NCBI GenBank assembly: GCA_017644185.1
Contig: JAEPMA010000006.1
Coordinates: 143,728-207,727 of the forward strand
DNA from: Rhodospirillales bacterium
GTDB taxonomy: Bacteria; Pseudomonadota; Alphaproteobacteria; Rhodospirillales; Casp-alpha2
Direction of reading: 5' to 3'
DNA length: 64,000 nt
Shown here: positions 50,227 to 59,773 of the stretch, piece after piece
Layout of the letters: the number at the start of each line of letters is the position of its first letter
Numbering within the stretch: position 1 is the stretch's first letter
Translations under genes and position numbers: made by a program
Notes under the pieces: model-generated
The model's input: the letters and a program-made list of their open reading frames with translations, nothing else
The model's database searches: none
Told to the model about the DNA's origin: nothing

Positions 50227-53200
50227 ATGGCAGAGAAAGGCGCCGAAACGGCCAGTGCGACGGGCGGAACTCCGCAGCCGTCCATCGCCGATACGCTCGG
50301 CGCGGTCATCCCCGATCGCGAAGCGCCGCCGCCATCGTCGGGTTTGCTCGGCGATATCCCGGTCCAACCGCCGGTGCCGCTGTGGATGCGGTGGAAACTT
50401 TTGCCGCTGGGCGCCCTGGCGGCGACTGCGGCGTGGTTCTGGTTCTCGTATCAGTTCGTCGAGCTCAATCTCGGCTGGAACAATCTGGCGGCGCTCCTGC
50501 CGCATGAGCTGGGCGGCCTTGCCGCCGGTGTGGCGACGCCGGTCGCATTATTATGGGTGGTCGTGGTCTCTTATCAGCGCGGCGCGGATATCCAGCAAGA
50601 GGCGGCGGCCCTGCGCTGGCAGATGCGCCAAATGATCTATCCCGGCGACCATGCGCAGTCGCGGCTTCGCGAAGTGACGGACTCGCTCCGCCAGCAGACC
50701 AAGGATCTCAACCGCGCGACCGAGGAAGCGATGCGCCGCGGTGAAGCGGTCAGCAAGCTGGTCCGCGAACGGGCGTTGGAACTCTCAAAGGTGTCCGAGG
50801 ATGCCGATCTGCGTGCACACGCCGTTGCCGATGCGCTGCGCCGCCAGACCGAAGATTTGACCACGGCCGCCGACACGGCGACGGAGCGTGCCAGAAGCGT
50901 TGGCGAATTGCTGCAAAAGCACGCATACGATCTCACGGTGTCGTCGGACCGCGCATCGTCGCGGGCGGAAGATCTGACAGATGTCATCGGTAAGCGCGCC
51001 CAGGAGCTCTATCTCGCCGCCAACACCGCGTCGCAGCGGGCTCAGGAAACCGCGTCACTGTTCGATGAGCGGACGGACACCCTCAAAGACAGCATGAATG
51101 AAGCGAATTCCCGGGCCGAAGACACGGCGAGTGCCCTGCAAGCCATTGGGGACGCCGTACGCGACCGGGTGGCGGAACTGGTCGATATATCGGGCGATGC
51201 CGACCGGCAAATGCGCTCCAGCGCAGCGATGCTCAGCGATAGCGCGGAAGACATGTCGAAACGCAACGCCGACGCGGTTTCGCAGATTGAAAGAATGCGT
51301 GATCTTCTCGACCGGCAGGCCAGCGATCTCGTGGCGACGGCGGACAAGGTGCAGACCCGTACTAAGGACATAGAAGATAATCTGGCGCATCAGACTCACG
51401 TGCTTTCCAAAACATCGGACAAGGTCGTCGCCGACGTTCAGGATGTCGGCGATGCCCTGCGCGAGGATGCACGGCGGCTGGAGATGACGTCGCAACAAGT
51501 TACCGAGCGTGTGCGCGGCACCGGCGAAACCTTCCGTCAGCAGGCGCGCGAAATGTCGGAGGCCGCCGATACCGCCGCCGAGCGCGCGGAGAACGTTGGC
51601 AACGTTCTACGCCGGGATTCCGACGAACTCTCCAACATCTCCGAGCGCGTACTGGGCGAAGTAGCGCGGGTCGGGGAAGAATTGCGCCGCCGTTCAGAAC
51701 AAGTCGAGGATACGACCGACCGCTCCATCGAACGTTTCACAGAAGCCGGCGAGGCGATGGGCGAGCAGGCGGGGAACATGGCCCGGACCGCGAACCAGAG
51801 CGTGCTCCGCCTCGACGAAGCGGGTGAGGCGCTCCGCCGCCGCTCCGCCGATATCGAAGGGGCGGCCGACACCGCTGACGCCAGATTGTCGCGCCTGAGC
51901 GAGCTTCTCAGTGATACGGTTTCCGAAGTCACCCAATCCGCTGATAAAGGCGTCGCCGATGTGACCCGGGCTGCGCACGCTTTGAGCCATGGGGCGAATG
52001 CTGTGCGGCAGGGCTCGGAAAGCGTTGCCGAGTCCGCGCGCACCACCAACGAGGATCTGGCGCAGGTCGTGGAGACGTCGACCCGTGCGCAACGGACGAT
52101 TTCCGATCTGGGTCTTCACGCCAAGGATCAGGTGCAGGAGCTGGGGGCCGTATCGGCGCGTGCCGAACAGAGCATCGAGCGGGTCGGCGAAACCCTCCAG
52201 ACCCACGCCGACCGTCTCGCGCTCGTATCGGCCAAGTCGGCGAACATTCTCGCCGACGCGGGGGAGGTGATCCGCCGCGAGACGACGAATATCGATCATT
52301 CGTCCAACAGTGCGAAGGCGCGGCTTGTCGCCGTCGGTGAAGACCTGTCCGAGCGCTTGCGCGATCTCTTGTCCGCTTCGGACCAGGCGGCGGCGCAGAT
52401 CAATGCGGTTTCCGAAATCTTCTCCGGCCAGTCGGATCTCATGGGTAAGAATTCGGACCTTGCGATCGAGGATATCGACAAGGTCGGGAATGCGCTGGAG
52501 AGCCGCTCACAACAGGTGGCCCAGGCCTCCGACCGCGCGGCACAGTTGCTTAACCTGGTGACCGACTTGCTTCACAAGCAATCGGAAGATTTAGGGACGA
52601 TCTCTGGCCGTGCCTATGCCGAGATCGAGGGCGTTGGCGACGTCATCAAGGAGCGTGCCCTCCAGGTCGATTCCGTCAGCGACACGGTGCGCCGCAAAAT
52701 GGTCGATGCCGGCGAAATTCTTCAGGCGGGCACGAGCGAGCTGTCATCCGCGGCGGACTATGCGACGGGCCGGGTCGAATTGACGACCAATGCGATGCAG
52801 AAGAGCGCGACACAGATGCGGGAGTCGTCTTCTGACGCGCTGAACCGTCTTGAAGATATCGGCCGCCGTCTGATGCGCGAGGTGGATACGGCAACGGGCG
52901 CCACGGATCGCGCCGCGGAAAACCTCGCGGGTATCGCGGGCACGTTGAAGCAGAATCATCTCGAACTCGACAGTACGCTCGAGAAGACGCGTGAGCGTAT
53001 GAACGACGTCGGACAGATTCTGCACAGGAGCTCGGAAGACCTGACCAGCACGTATGAGTCGGCGACCGTGCACGTACAACGGTTCTCGGACCTGTTGAAC
53101 CAGCAGTCGTCCAGCCTGACGACGTCGTCGAACGAAGCGGCTGCTCGTTTGAGCCGTGTTGGGGAGGAGATGCAGTCGCGCTCTCATGAAATGAGTACGA

Positions 53201-54381
53201 CCGCGGACCGGGCATCGCAGTTGATGAGCCTCGTTTCGGACGCCTTGCAACGGCACGCCGGGGAAGTGCAGCAGGCGGCTGAAAAGGCGTCCAGCCAGGT
53301 TGAAACGGTTAACTCCGAACTTCGCGAAGGGGCGCGTGACCTCAGCGATGCGTCCCAGCGTGGTGTGCAGGAAATGGCGGAAGTCGGCCAGGCGCTTCGA
53401 GAACGCTTCCAGGAAGTCAGCATCGTTTCCAGGAAAGCGACGGCGCAACTGGAAGAGGCGACGGACGGAATACGTCACCGGGGCAATATTCTCGAGACCA
53501 CGACCGAAGATGCCGTGGAGCGGCTGGAGCGTGTTGGCGAGGTGATCGGCCAGCGCGCATCGGAAGCCTCGATGGCGGCCGACCTCAATGTCTCGAAACT
53601 GACCCGCGCGTCAGAGACTCTCAGGACGCAGATCCACGAGTCCGGCGACCGGACGGATTCCATCGTCGAGCAGCTTGAGGGCGGGACCGAAGGCCTGCGC
53701 CGTCAGCTGCAGGAACTCACCACCACCTACAACCGGGCCGAACGTGGGTTGGAAGCGTTGGGCGAGGCATTGGCGCGGCGGGCGCAGGAGCTTTCGAGCA
53801 CCACCGACGTCGCGCTGGGCAAAGTCGGTGCGTGGGACAAGTCGGTCCGCTCGCATGTGGATGCGCTTTCCAAGGCGACGTCCGACGTCGCCCGCAAGTC
53901 GCACGAGATCAATCAGGTCCTCGACGACCGCACGCAACAAGTCCGCGATGCGTCGAACGAGGCGTCGGCCCTGCTGGCGTCTCTCAAGGAACGTACGGAC
54001 AAGACCAGCCTCGAAGAATTCACCCGTCAGGCAACGTTCATTTCGGAACGTCTGCAGTCGCTTGCCGTCGATGTCAGCCGGGTCCTGGAAACGCAAGTCT
54101 CGGAAGAGGACTGGCGCCGCTTCAACAAGGGCGAGAAGGGAATTTTTGTCCGCAAGCTGCTTGGTTTCCGCGAGCGCGCCAAACTTCAACAGATCCGTCA
54201 GGCTTATCAGGAAGACGGCACATTCCGCGACTACGTCACGCGTTATCTTGAAGAGTTCGAACTCCTCCTCGACGAGGCGTCGAAGCGCGACCCGAACAGC
54301 ATGCTTCACGCGACGTTCCTGTCGTCCGATATGGGCAAGGTCTACATGGTGCTGGCCCGGGCGCTCGACCGGGATATGTAG
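50227..54381 (+). CDS. Giant membrane-anchored protein with 44 tandem 25-residue coiled-coil units
   Basis: 1384 residues. A Pro-rich cytosolic N-terminus (1-52) precedes two membrane helices (about 57-75 and 95-115). Residues 159-1261 are exactly 44 consecutive units: 42 of 25 residues, one of 32 and one of 21. Typical units carry an acidic residue then L/M/V at positions 2-3, D at 8, A at 10, V-G-E/D at 17-19 and L at 21. The last 123 residues are a separate conserved-looking helical domain (EEDWRRFNKGEKGIFVRK ... FLSSDMGKVYMVL). It recalls large apolipoprotein-like polar proteins of Alphaproteobacteria (TipN, growth pole ring protein), but I cannot confirm homology. A scaffold or polarity role is inference. 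Confidence 0.85.
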   Translation: MAEKGAETASATGGTPQPSIADTLGAVIPDREAPPPSSGLLGDIPVQPPVPLWMRWKLLPLGALAATAAWFWFSYQFVELNLGWNNLAALLPHELGGLAAGVATPVALLWVVVVSYQRGADIQQEAAALRWQMRQMIYPGDHAQSRLREVTDSLRQQTKDLNRATEEAMRRGEAVSKLVRERALELSKVSEDADLRAHAVADALRRQTEDLTTAADTATERARSVGELLQKHAYDLTVSSDRASSRAEDLTDVIGKRAQELYLAANTASQRAQETASLFDERTDTLKDSMNEANSRAEDTASALQAIGDAVRDRVAELVDISGDADRQMRSSAAMLSDSAEDMSKRNADAVSQIERMRDLLDRQASDLVATADKVQTRTKDIEDNLAHQTHVLSKTSDKVVADVQDVGDALREDARRLEMTSQQVTERVRGTGETFRQQAREMSEAADTAAERAENVGNVLRRDSDELSNISERVLGEVARVGEELRRRSEQVEDTTDRSIERFTEAGEAMGEQAGNMARTANQSVLRLDEAGEALRRRSADIEGAADTADARLSRLSELLSDTVSEVTQSADKGVADVTRAAHALSHGANAVRQGSESVAESARTTNEDLAQVVETSTRAQRTISDLGLHAKDQVQELGAVSARAEQSIERVGETLQTHADRLALVSAKSANILADAGEVIRRETTNIDHSSNSAKARLVAVGEDLSERLRDLLSASDQAAAQINAVSEIFSGQSDLMGKNSDLAIEDIDKVGNALESRSQQVAQASDRAAQLLNLVTDLLHKQSEDLGTISGRAYAEIEGVGDVIKERALQVDSVSDTVRRKMVDAGEILQAGTSELSSAADYATGRVELTTNAMQKSATQMRESSSDALNRLEDIGRRLMREVDTATGATDRAAENLAGIAGTLKQNHLELDSTLEKTRERMNDVGQILHRSSEDLTSTYESATVHVQRFSDLLNQQSSSLTTSSNEAAARLSRVGEEMQSRSHEMSTTADRASQLMSLVSDALQRHAGEVQQAAEKASSQVETVNSELREGARDLSDASQRGVQEMAEVGQALRERFQEVSIVSRKATAQLEEATDGIRHRGNILETTTEDAVERLERVGEVIGQRASEASMAADLNVSKLTRASETLRTQIHESGDRTDSIVEQLEGGTEGLRRQLQELTTTYNRAERGLEALGEALARRAQELSSTTDVALGKVGAWDKSVRSHVDALSKATSDVARKSHEINQVLDDRTQQVRDASNEASALLASLKERTDKTSLEEFTRQATFISERLQSLAVDVSRVLETQVSEEDWRRFNKGEKGIFVRKLLGFRERAKLQQIRQAYQEDGTFRDYVTRYLEEFELLLDEASKRDPNSMLHATFLSSDMGKVYMVLARALDRDM
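50701..54009 (+). repeat. Array of 44 tandem 75-bp coding repeats
   Basis: The DNA encoding residues 159-1261 of the giant protein. Units are conserved at the protein level only; the nucleotide sequence has diverged, so this is an old expansion, not a recent slippage array. Unit 6 has seven extra residues and unit 19 lacks four, both phase-preserving for a coiled coil. 25 residues equals 7+7+11, about 3.57 residues per helical turn. Confidence 0.88.
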
Positions 54382-54384
54382 GTC

Positions 54385-55158
54385 TTATGCGCCTGCGGCT
54401 TCGGCAAACCAAGCCAGTTCGTCCGCAAGCGTGACCACCCGTCCAATGACGAAAAGCGTCGCGCCCTTGATGTCTGAACTCGCGACCGTCTCGGGAAGTG
54501 CAGTCAGTGTGCTCACAAGGGTCTTCTGCTGCGGGCGGGTCCCCATGTTGATGACGGCGACGGGTGTCTGATCGGAAAGCCCGTTTTCGATCAACTTCTG
54601 AGAAATCTCCTTCACGTTCGCCATTCCCATGTAAACGACGAGGGTCGTTTCAGGATCGGCGAGGCTCCGCCAGTCGAGCGTGAGCGGTTCGTCGCTCTTA
54701 CTATGGCCGGTAACGAACCGGACCCCTTGCGCGAGCCCCCGATGGGTGAGCGGGATACCCGCATAAGCGGCACAACCGGCGGACGACGTGATTCCCGGGA
54801 CGACTTCGAAGGGAATACCGTTCCGTACGAGGTGCAAGGCCTCTTCGCCGCCACGTCCGAACACGAACGGGTCGCCCCCCTTGAGGCGCATGACTCTCTT
54901 TCCGACACGCGCGAGATCGACCAGCAGATTATTGATGTCTTCTTGAGGCATATAATGGTTGGATGCCCGTTTGCCGGCGAAGACACGTTCCGTCGTCTCA
55001 GGGATCAGCGAGAGGATGGGTTTCGCTACGAGACGGTCATAGACGATGACGTCGACCTCGCCCAAAAGGCGGTGCGCCTTTACCGTAAGCAGGTCCGGAT
55101 CGCCGGGTCCGGCGCCGACGAGCATCACCGGATGGATGGTGACTTCGGAAGAATTCAT
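54385..55158 (-). CDS. cobA: Uroporphyrinogen-III C-methyltransferase (SUMT)
   Basis: 257-residue tetrapyrrole methylase. SAM-binding and substrate motifs are VGAGPGDPDLLTVKA (about residues 14-28), YDRLV, MRLKGGDPFVFGRGGEE (about 88-104) and PGITSSAGCAAYAGIPLTHR. It adds two methyls to uroporphyrinogen III, giving precorrin-2 for siroheme or cobalamin. Siroheme is the cofactor of assimilatory sulfite and nitrite reductases. It is encoded divergently from ctaA. A standalone SUMT with no fused siroheme synthase domain. Confidence 0.95.
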   Translation of the reverse strand: MNSSEVTIHPVMLVGAGPGDPDLLTVKAHRLLGEVDVIVYDRLVAKPILSLIPETTERVFAGKRASNHYMPQEDINNLLVDLARVGKRVMRLKGGDPFVFGRGGEEALHLVRNGIPFEVVPGITSSAGCAAYAGIPLTHRGLAQGVRFVTGHSKSDEPLTLDWRSLADPETTLVVYMGMANVKEISQKLIENGLSDQTPVAVINMGTRPQQKTLVSTLTALPETVASSDIKGATLFVIGRVVTLADELAWFAEAAGA

Positions 55159-55276
55159 GGCCCGTTTTCGCTGTTACTTACTCGGGGAATTGTGAACACG
55201 CGCTTTATCGCGGATCAAGCATGGACAAACAAGGCTCGATCCACTACCTGCAAGGGCGCGTAACGAGGAAAGCACC

Positions 55277-56320
55277 GTGACCGCCGAAACGTCGCCGAGC
55301 GCTATAACCAAGCAGCATAAGATTATTGGCCTTTGGCTTTTGACGATCTGCGTCATGGTCTTCGCGATGGTCGTGCTCGGCGGATTTACACGGTTGACGG
55401 AGTCTGGCCTGTCGATGACCGATTGGCGTCCGGTAACCGGTTGGTTCCCGCCATTGACGGATGCCGCATGGCAGGCGCAGTTCGATGGCTATCGCCTGTC
55501 GCCGGAGTATCAGAAGATCAATCGAGGTATGAGCCTTGCCGAGTTCAAGGAAATCTTCTGGCTCGAATACCTGCATCGTCTTTGGGGGCGGTTGATCGGC
55601 GTTGCTTTCGCCGTCCCGTTCGTGATCTTCGCTGCGAAAAAATGGCTGGATCGCCCCTTGCTGATCCGTTTGGGCGGATTGTTCGCATTGGGTGGATTGC
55701 AGGGACTGATTGGTTGGTGGATGGTCAAGAGCGGCCTCGTCGATCATCCGGATGTCAGTCAGTACCGTTTGGCCGTGCATCTGATGATGGCCTTTTTGAT
55801 ACTTGGTGTGGGCTTGTGGTTCGCGCTCGACTTGCTCCGAACGGAGCGGTCGCCCGTATCGACAGGATTTTACCGCATCTCCACGCTGACCATGGGGCTT
55901 GTCTTTCTCACCGCGTTTACCGGCGCGTTGGTGGCTGGTCTGAATGCCGGGCTGATCTACAACACGTTTCCGTTGATGATGGGTGAGTTCTATCCGAGCG
56001 AGGGGTTCCAGCTGACTCCTTGGTATCTCAACTTTTTCGAAGATATTCCCACGGTTCAATTCGATCACCGATGGTTGGCGATAACGACCTTCGTCTTTGT
56101 CGTACTGACGTGGATCCAGGGGCGCGCGGCCGCGTCCCACGTGCGCATGCGGGCAAACTGCCTTCTGGCGGCGGGAATTCTTCAGGTCGCGCTCGGGATA
56201 TCGACACTTCTTTTGATGGTGCCCATTCCGCTTGCGGCTGCGCATCAGGCAGGCGCGGTCCTGTTATTCGCGTCGTCGGTTTGGTTGCGGCACGGATTAC
56301 GGCACAATTCCGGCGGATAA
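55277..56320 (+). CDS. ctaA: Heme A synthase (COX15/CtaA type)
   Basis: 347 residues, eight predicted membrane helices in two four-helix halves. Haem-ligand and conserved His are in EYLHRLWGR, YRLAVHLMMA, FDHRWLAI and AAHQAGAVLLF. The long first periplasmic loop contains RLTESGLSMTDWRPVTGWFPP, typical of the alphaproteobacterial/mitochondrial COX15 type. It oxidises the C8 methyl of heme O to a formyl group, supplying heme A for aa3-type cytochrome oxidase. It implies aerobic respiration with an aa3 oxidase encoded elsewhere. Confidence 0.95.
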   Translation: MTAETSPSAITKQHKIIGLWLLTICVMVFAMVVLGGFTRLTESGLSMTDWRPVTGWFPPLTDAAWQAQFDGYRLSPEYQKINRGMSLAEFKEIFWLEYLHRLWGRLIGVAFAVPFVIFAAKKWLDRPLLIRLGGLFALGGLQGLIGWWMVKSGLVDHPDVSQYRLAVHLMMAFLILGVGLWFALDLLRTERSPVSTGFYRISTLTMGLVFLTAFTGALVAGLNAGLIYNTFPLMMGEFYPSEGFQLTPWYLNFFEDIPTVQFDHRWLAITTFVFVVLTWIQGRAAASHVRMRANCLLAAGILQVALGISTLLLMVPIPLAAAHQAGAVLLFASSVWLRHGLRHNSGG

Positions 56321-56417
56321 TATCGCAATAGTTACTTGCCATTCGGGGCAAGCCCGACCCACAATCTGCCTGACTTTTGCCATATTAAGAACCGATAACG
56401 AGTCAGGGAGAGCGGGG

Positions 56418-57350
56418 ATGAGCGATAAAAAATACAGACTGGTGACGCGAAGCGATTTTGACGGCCTGGTGTGCGCCGTTCTGTTGAAAGATTTGGGCAT
56501 TATCGATGATATTAAGTTCGTCCACCCCAAGGACATGCAGGATGGCACGATCCTGATCTCGGACAGCGATATTACAACCAACCTCCCATATGTCGAAGGT
56601 GTGCACCTCGCGTTCGATCACCATTTGAGCGAGACCATCCGCGTTGGTGACAAGCCAGATAACCACATCATCGACCCCGATGCCCCTTCCGCGGCGCGTG
56701 TCGTTTACGACTACTATGGCGGGAAAGAAAAATTCCCGAATATTGCCGAAGATATGATGGTCGCCGTCGACAAAGGTGATGCCGCGCAATTTTCCGAAGC
56801 AGAGATTCTGAAGCCCGCCGGTTGGGACCTTTTGAATATGCTGATGGACAGCCGCACGGGTCTCGGCCGGTTCCGTGAATTCCGCGTTTCCAATTATCAG
56901 TTGATGATGCAATTGATCGATTATTGCCGCGATCACTCGGTCGACGAGATCGTGGCGCTGCCGGATGTGAAGGAACGCGTCGACCTCTATTTCGAGCACG
57001 AGGACAAGTTCAAGGACCAGATCAAGCGTTGCTCCACCGTGCATGGGAACCTCGTCGTCCTCGACCTGCGCGAGGAAGAAACGATCTACGCCGGTAACCG
57101 TTTTATGATTTATGCGCTGTTCCCCGAGTGCAATATTTCGATCCACGTGCTTTGGGGGCTGAATAAGCTCAACACCGTGCTGGCGACGGGCAAGTCCATC
57201 ACCAACCGCACTTCCAAGACCAATGTTGGTGAGTTGATGCTCAAGTATGGCGGTGGCGGTCACGAAAACGCCGGTACCTGCCAGGTCGAAAACGACGATG
57301 CTGCACGGGTGTTGGGTGAACTGATCGAGCAGATTAACAAGGACGGCTAA
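56418..57350 (+). CDS. DHH family phosphoesterase
   Basis: 310 residues from ATG 56418, preceded by AGCGGGG; the longer frame upstream overlaps ctaA. The N-terminal domain has RSDFDGLVCAVLLK (about residues 11-24), ISDSDI and DHHLSE (the DHH motif, about 75). The C-terminal DHHA1-like domain has the nucleic-acid/phosphate loop KYGGGGHENAGTCQV (about 274-288). The family includes exopolyphosphatases, nanoRNases and cyclic-dinucleotide phosphodiesterases; the residues visible do not discriminate. The protease gene follows after one base. Confidence 0.88.
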   Translation: MSDKKYRLVTRSDFDGLVCAVLLKDLGIIDDIKFVHPKDMQDGTILISDSDITTNLPYVEGVHLAFDHHLSETIRVGDKPDNHIIDPDAPSAARVVYDYYGGKEKFPNIAEDMMVAVDKGDAAQFSEAEILKPAGWDLLNMLMDSRTGLGRFREFRVSNYQLMMQLIDYCRDHSVDEIVALPDVKERVDLYFEHEDKFKDQIKRCSTVHGNLVVLDLREEETIYAGNRFMIYALFPECNISIHVLWGLNKLNTVLATGKSITNRTSKTNVGELMLKYGGGGHENAGTCQVENDDAARVLGELIEQINKDG

Positions 57351-57351
57351 A

Positions 57352-58881
57352 TTGGCGTCACGCATACCCAACGTGAAAGCGACCAGCCTCGGCCCGCGGC
57401 GAATGCCGCAAGTGCTGATGGGGTTGGCCGTGGGTGTGCTTCTGGCATCCGTGATCACGGCGTGTGTGTCGAACGATTCCGCTATCGGCCGTGTCGTCAT
57501 GGCGATGAACGAGGAGACCAGCCATCTCCCCGAGACGACTCGCCAGCAACTCGACCGCTTCAAGGAAGTCTACGACACCTATGTCGAGGATGCGTCGGAC
57601 CGCGAGCGCCTGGACTATTTCAACTTCGCCTATCGCCGCGTGCGGGCCAATTATGTTTACGAAGTCGACGATACAAAGCTGATTAACGAGGCGATCGCCG
57701 GCGTCAAGGAACAGAAGGCAAAGCCCGGCACCATGGCACCCGAGAAAGTCGTCGAGGACGCGCTGCACCGGATGCTCAAGGGGCTGGATCCGCATTCCAG
57801 CTACCTGAACGCGGAGGAATTCCGCGATAGCTTTGCCAGTACCAAAGGCGAGTTCGGTGGTCTTGGTATTCAGATCACGATGGAAGAAGATCTGGTTAAG
57901 GTTATTTCACCGATCGAGGATACGCCGGCGGAGAGGGCCGGCATTCAGGCCGGAGATTTGATCACGCATTGCGACGGGATTCCGATCAAGGGGAAGAGCC
58001 TTCGCGAAGCCGTGCGTTTGATGCGGGGTAAGCCGGGCGATCCGTTGGTCGTCACAATACGCCGTAAGGGTGTCGAGGATTTCGATGTTCGGATCGTCCG
58101 TGACATTATCGAAGTCAAATCGGTGCGCCATCGTATTGAAGGTGATGTCGGCTATATCCGCATCACGCGCTTCAACGAAAAGACCAAGGAAGGCATTATC
58201 ACCGCGCTCGACGAAATCCGCAGTAAGGCTGGGGCCGGGCTCAAGGGTGTGGTTGTCGATCTTCGCAACAATCCGGGTGGGCTCCTCAGCCAATCCGTTA
58301 TCGTCGCCGATGCATTCCTCGACGACGGCAAGATTGTCTCCATCAAGGGGCGGAACGGCCGTGACGAGCGGGCGTTCTTTGCTGATCCAGGCGATGAGAT
58401 TGCCGGTATCCCGATGGTGGTACTTGTCAACCAGGGATCCGCGTCGGCGTCGGAGATCGTCGCCAGCGCCTTACAGTACCACGGCCGTGCGGTGATCATG
58501 GGCCGCCGGACGTTTGGCAAGGGGTCTGTGCAGACCATAATGCCGATGCCGCTTGAGGGGGCGCTTCGCCTGACCACGGCGCTTTACTATTCGCCAGCCA
58601 ATCAGACGATTCAGGCGGTGGGCGTGTCACCCGACATCAACCTTTATGAAGAGGGCGATGCGGAGCATCCGGTCCCGGAATCAACACGCGAAGCGGACCT
58701 GCCGGGCGCGATCCCGGCGCAGGAACATGACGCGGCCCGCAAACGACCACGGATCGCCGAAGCGAAGTGTCCTGAGATCGGCGAGGAAAAAGACAAGATG
58801 CTTGGCTGCGCGATAGAATACCTTCACGCCGCCAACCAGGAAGCATTCCTGAGGCGTTTCTTCGGTGCGGGGCAGAGCTGA
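57352..58881 (+). CDS. S41 family C-terminal processing protease, lipoprotein-like
   Basis: 509 residues. The TTG at 57352 follows AAGGACGG; ATG 57403 is an alternative. The hydrophobic N-terminus ends in the lipobox-like VITAC, so the protein may be a lipoprotein. A PDZ domain (about residues 165-245, FGGLGIQITMEEDLVKVISP) is followed by the S41 protease core, with catalytic Ser in NQGSASASEIVA (about 366) and Lys in GRRTFGKGSVQ (about 391). Ctp proteases cut periplasmic proteins from the C-terminus. The tail after residue 430 is charged and has Cys pairs (EAKCPEIG, MLGCAIEYL). Confidence 0.92.
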   Translation: MASRIPNVKATSLGPRRMPQVLMGLAVGVLLASVITACVSNDSAIGRVVMAMNEETSHLPETTRQQLDRFKEVYDTYVEDASDRERLDYFNFAYRRVRANYVYEVDDTKLINEAIAGVKEQKAKPGTMAPEKVVEDALHRMLKGLDPHSSYLNAEEFRDSFASTKGEFGGLGIQITMEEDLVKVISPIEDTPAERAGIQAGDLITHCDGIPIKGKSLREAVRLMRGKPGDPLVVTIRRKGVEDFDVRIVRDIIEVKSVRHRIEGDVGYIRITRFNEKTKEGIITALDEIRSKAGAGLKGVVVDLRNNPGGLLSQSVIVADAFLDDGKIVSIKGRNGRDERAFFADPGDEIAGIPMVVLVNQGSASASEIVASALQYHGRAVIMGRRTFGKGSVQTIMPMPLEGALRLTTALYYSPANQTIQAVGVSPDINLYEEGDAEHPVPESTREADLPGAIPAQEHDAARKRPRIAEAKCPEIGEEKDKMLGCAIEYLHAANQEAFLRRFFGAGQS

Positions 58882-58885
58882 CCGT

Positions 58886-59773
58886 TCAAGCGGCCAGTTT
58901 GTTGGCGAGAATCATTTCCACGAATGCGCGTCTGGCTGCGCTGGGTACACGGTCGCGATGCCTGACCATATGATAGCTTCGTAACGGTACGTCGCTGCTG
59001 ATCGTGCGCAGCGTCCCATTCTCCAGCGAACTTGCGATAACGTGACGCGAAATCAAGGTCGCGCCGGCCCCGGCTTCGACGGCTTCTCGAACGGCCTCAT
59101 TGCTGGGCAGTTCCAAGATGATGTTCAAGTCCTGCCAAGCAACGCCGGCTTTCAAAGCGACATTTTCGAGGACTTCACGCGTACCGGAACCAGGTTCCCG
59201 CACGACTAATGGGATTTTCTTCAACGCGCTAGCATCGGCACTTGTGATGTCGTGCCGTTGGGAAGACGCGACCATTACCAACTGATCTGAATCGACCTCG
59301 TCCAACACGAGTTGCGGTGCGCGGGTGGTCCCTTCGACGAAGCCGATATCGGCCGCACCGGTCGCGACGGCATTCTCCACGTCGCGGGTATTCGAAATGG
59401 TGAGGTTCAGCAATACGCCCGGAAACTGCTCATGAAACGTCGCAAGTCGTCTTGGAAGCCAATAGTTGGCAATCGTCTGACTGGCGGCGATTTCCAGATG
59501 TCCAATGGTCAGACCACCCAGTTCCCTCAGCATGCGCTCCGCTGCAGCGGTCCGGTCCAGGACGGCGCGTGCCTCACTGACAAACAGTTCACCTGCTTCG
59601 GACACCCGGATCGATCTGCCGACCCGGTCGAACAATTTGACCTCGTATTGGTTCTCCAACGCGGCGATGGCAGCGGATACGGCGGATTGTGTCAGCCCAA
59701 GCGTCTCTGCAGCGCGGGTCACATGGCCAATTTCCGCGACCGCGATAAAGATGCGAAGTTGCGTTAGAGTCAT
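58886..59773 (-). CDS. LysR family transcriptional regulator, likely of the soe genes
   Basis: 295 residues. The N-terminal HTH is visible as TQLRIFIAVAEIGHVTRAAETLGLTQSAVSAAIAALE (about residues 4-40), followed by a linker helix and a periplasmic-binding-like sensor domain (SNTRDVENAVATGAADIGFVEG at about 128-149). It resembles the CysL/CbbR branch. It is encoded divergently from the sulfite-oxidation genes, across an AT-rich region with a duplicated motif, so soeABC is the probable target and a sulfur compound the probable effector. That is inference from position. Confidence 0.9.
   Translation of the reverse strand: MTLTQLRIFIAVAEIGHVTRAAETLGLTQSAVSAAIAALENQYEVKLFDRVGRSIRVSEAGELFVSEARAVLDRTAAAERMLRELGGLTIGHLEIAASQTIANYWLPRRLATFHEQFPGVLLNLTISNTRDVENAVATGAADIGFVEGTTRAPQLVLDEVDSDQLVMVASSQRHDITSADASALKKIPLVVREPGSGTREVLENVALKAGVAWQDLNIILELPSNEAVREAVEAGAGATLISRHVIASSLENGTLRTISSDVPLRSYHMVRHRDRVPSAARRAFVEMILANKLAA

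Noticed and set aside
50701..54009. Possibility that the 25-residue array is a methyl-accepting chemotaxis protein
   Set aside because: No HAMP domain and no conserved signalling hairpin is visible, and the tandem period is strictly 25 rather than a heptad antiparallel bundle.
53675..54571. 298-codon plus-strand frame overlapping the giant repeat gene and cobA
   Set aside because: Composition dominated by Arg/Ser and frame-shifted relative to the repeat gene; it would overlap a convergent certain gene.
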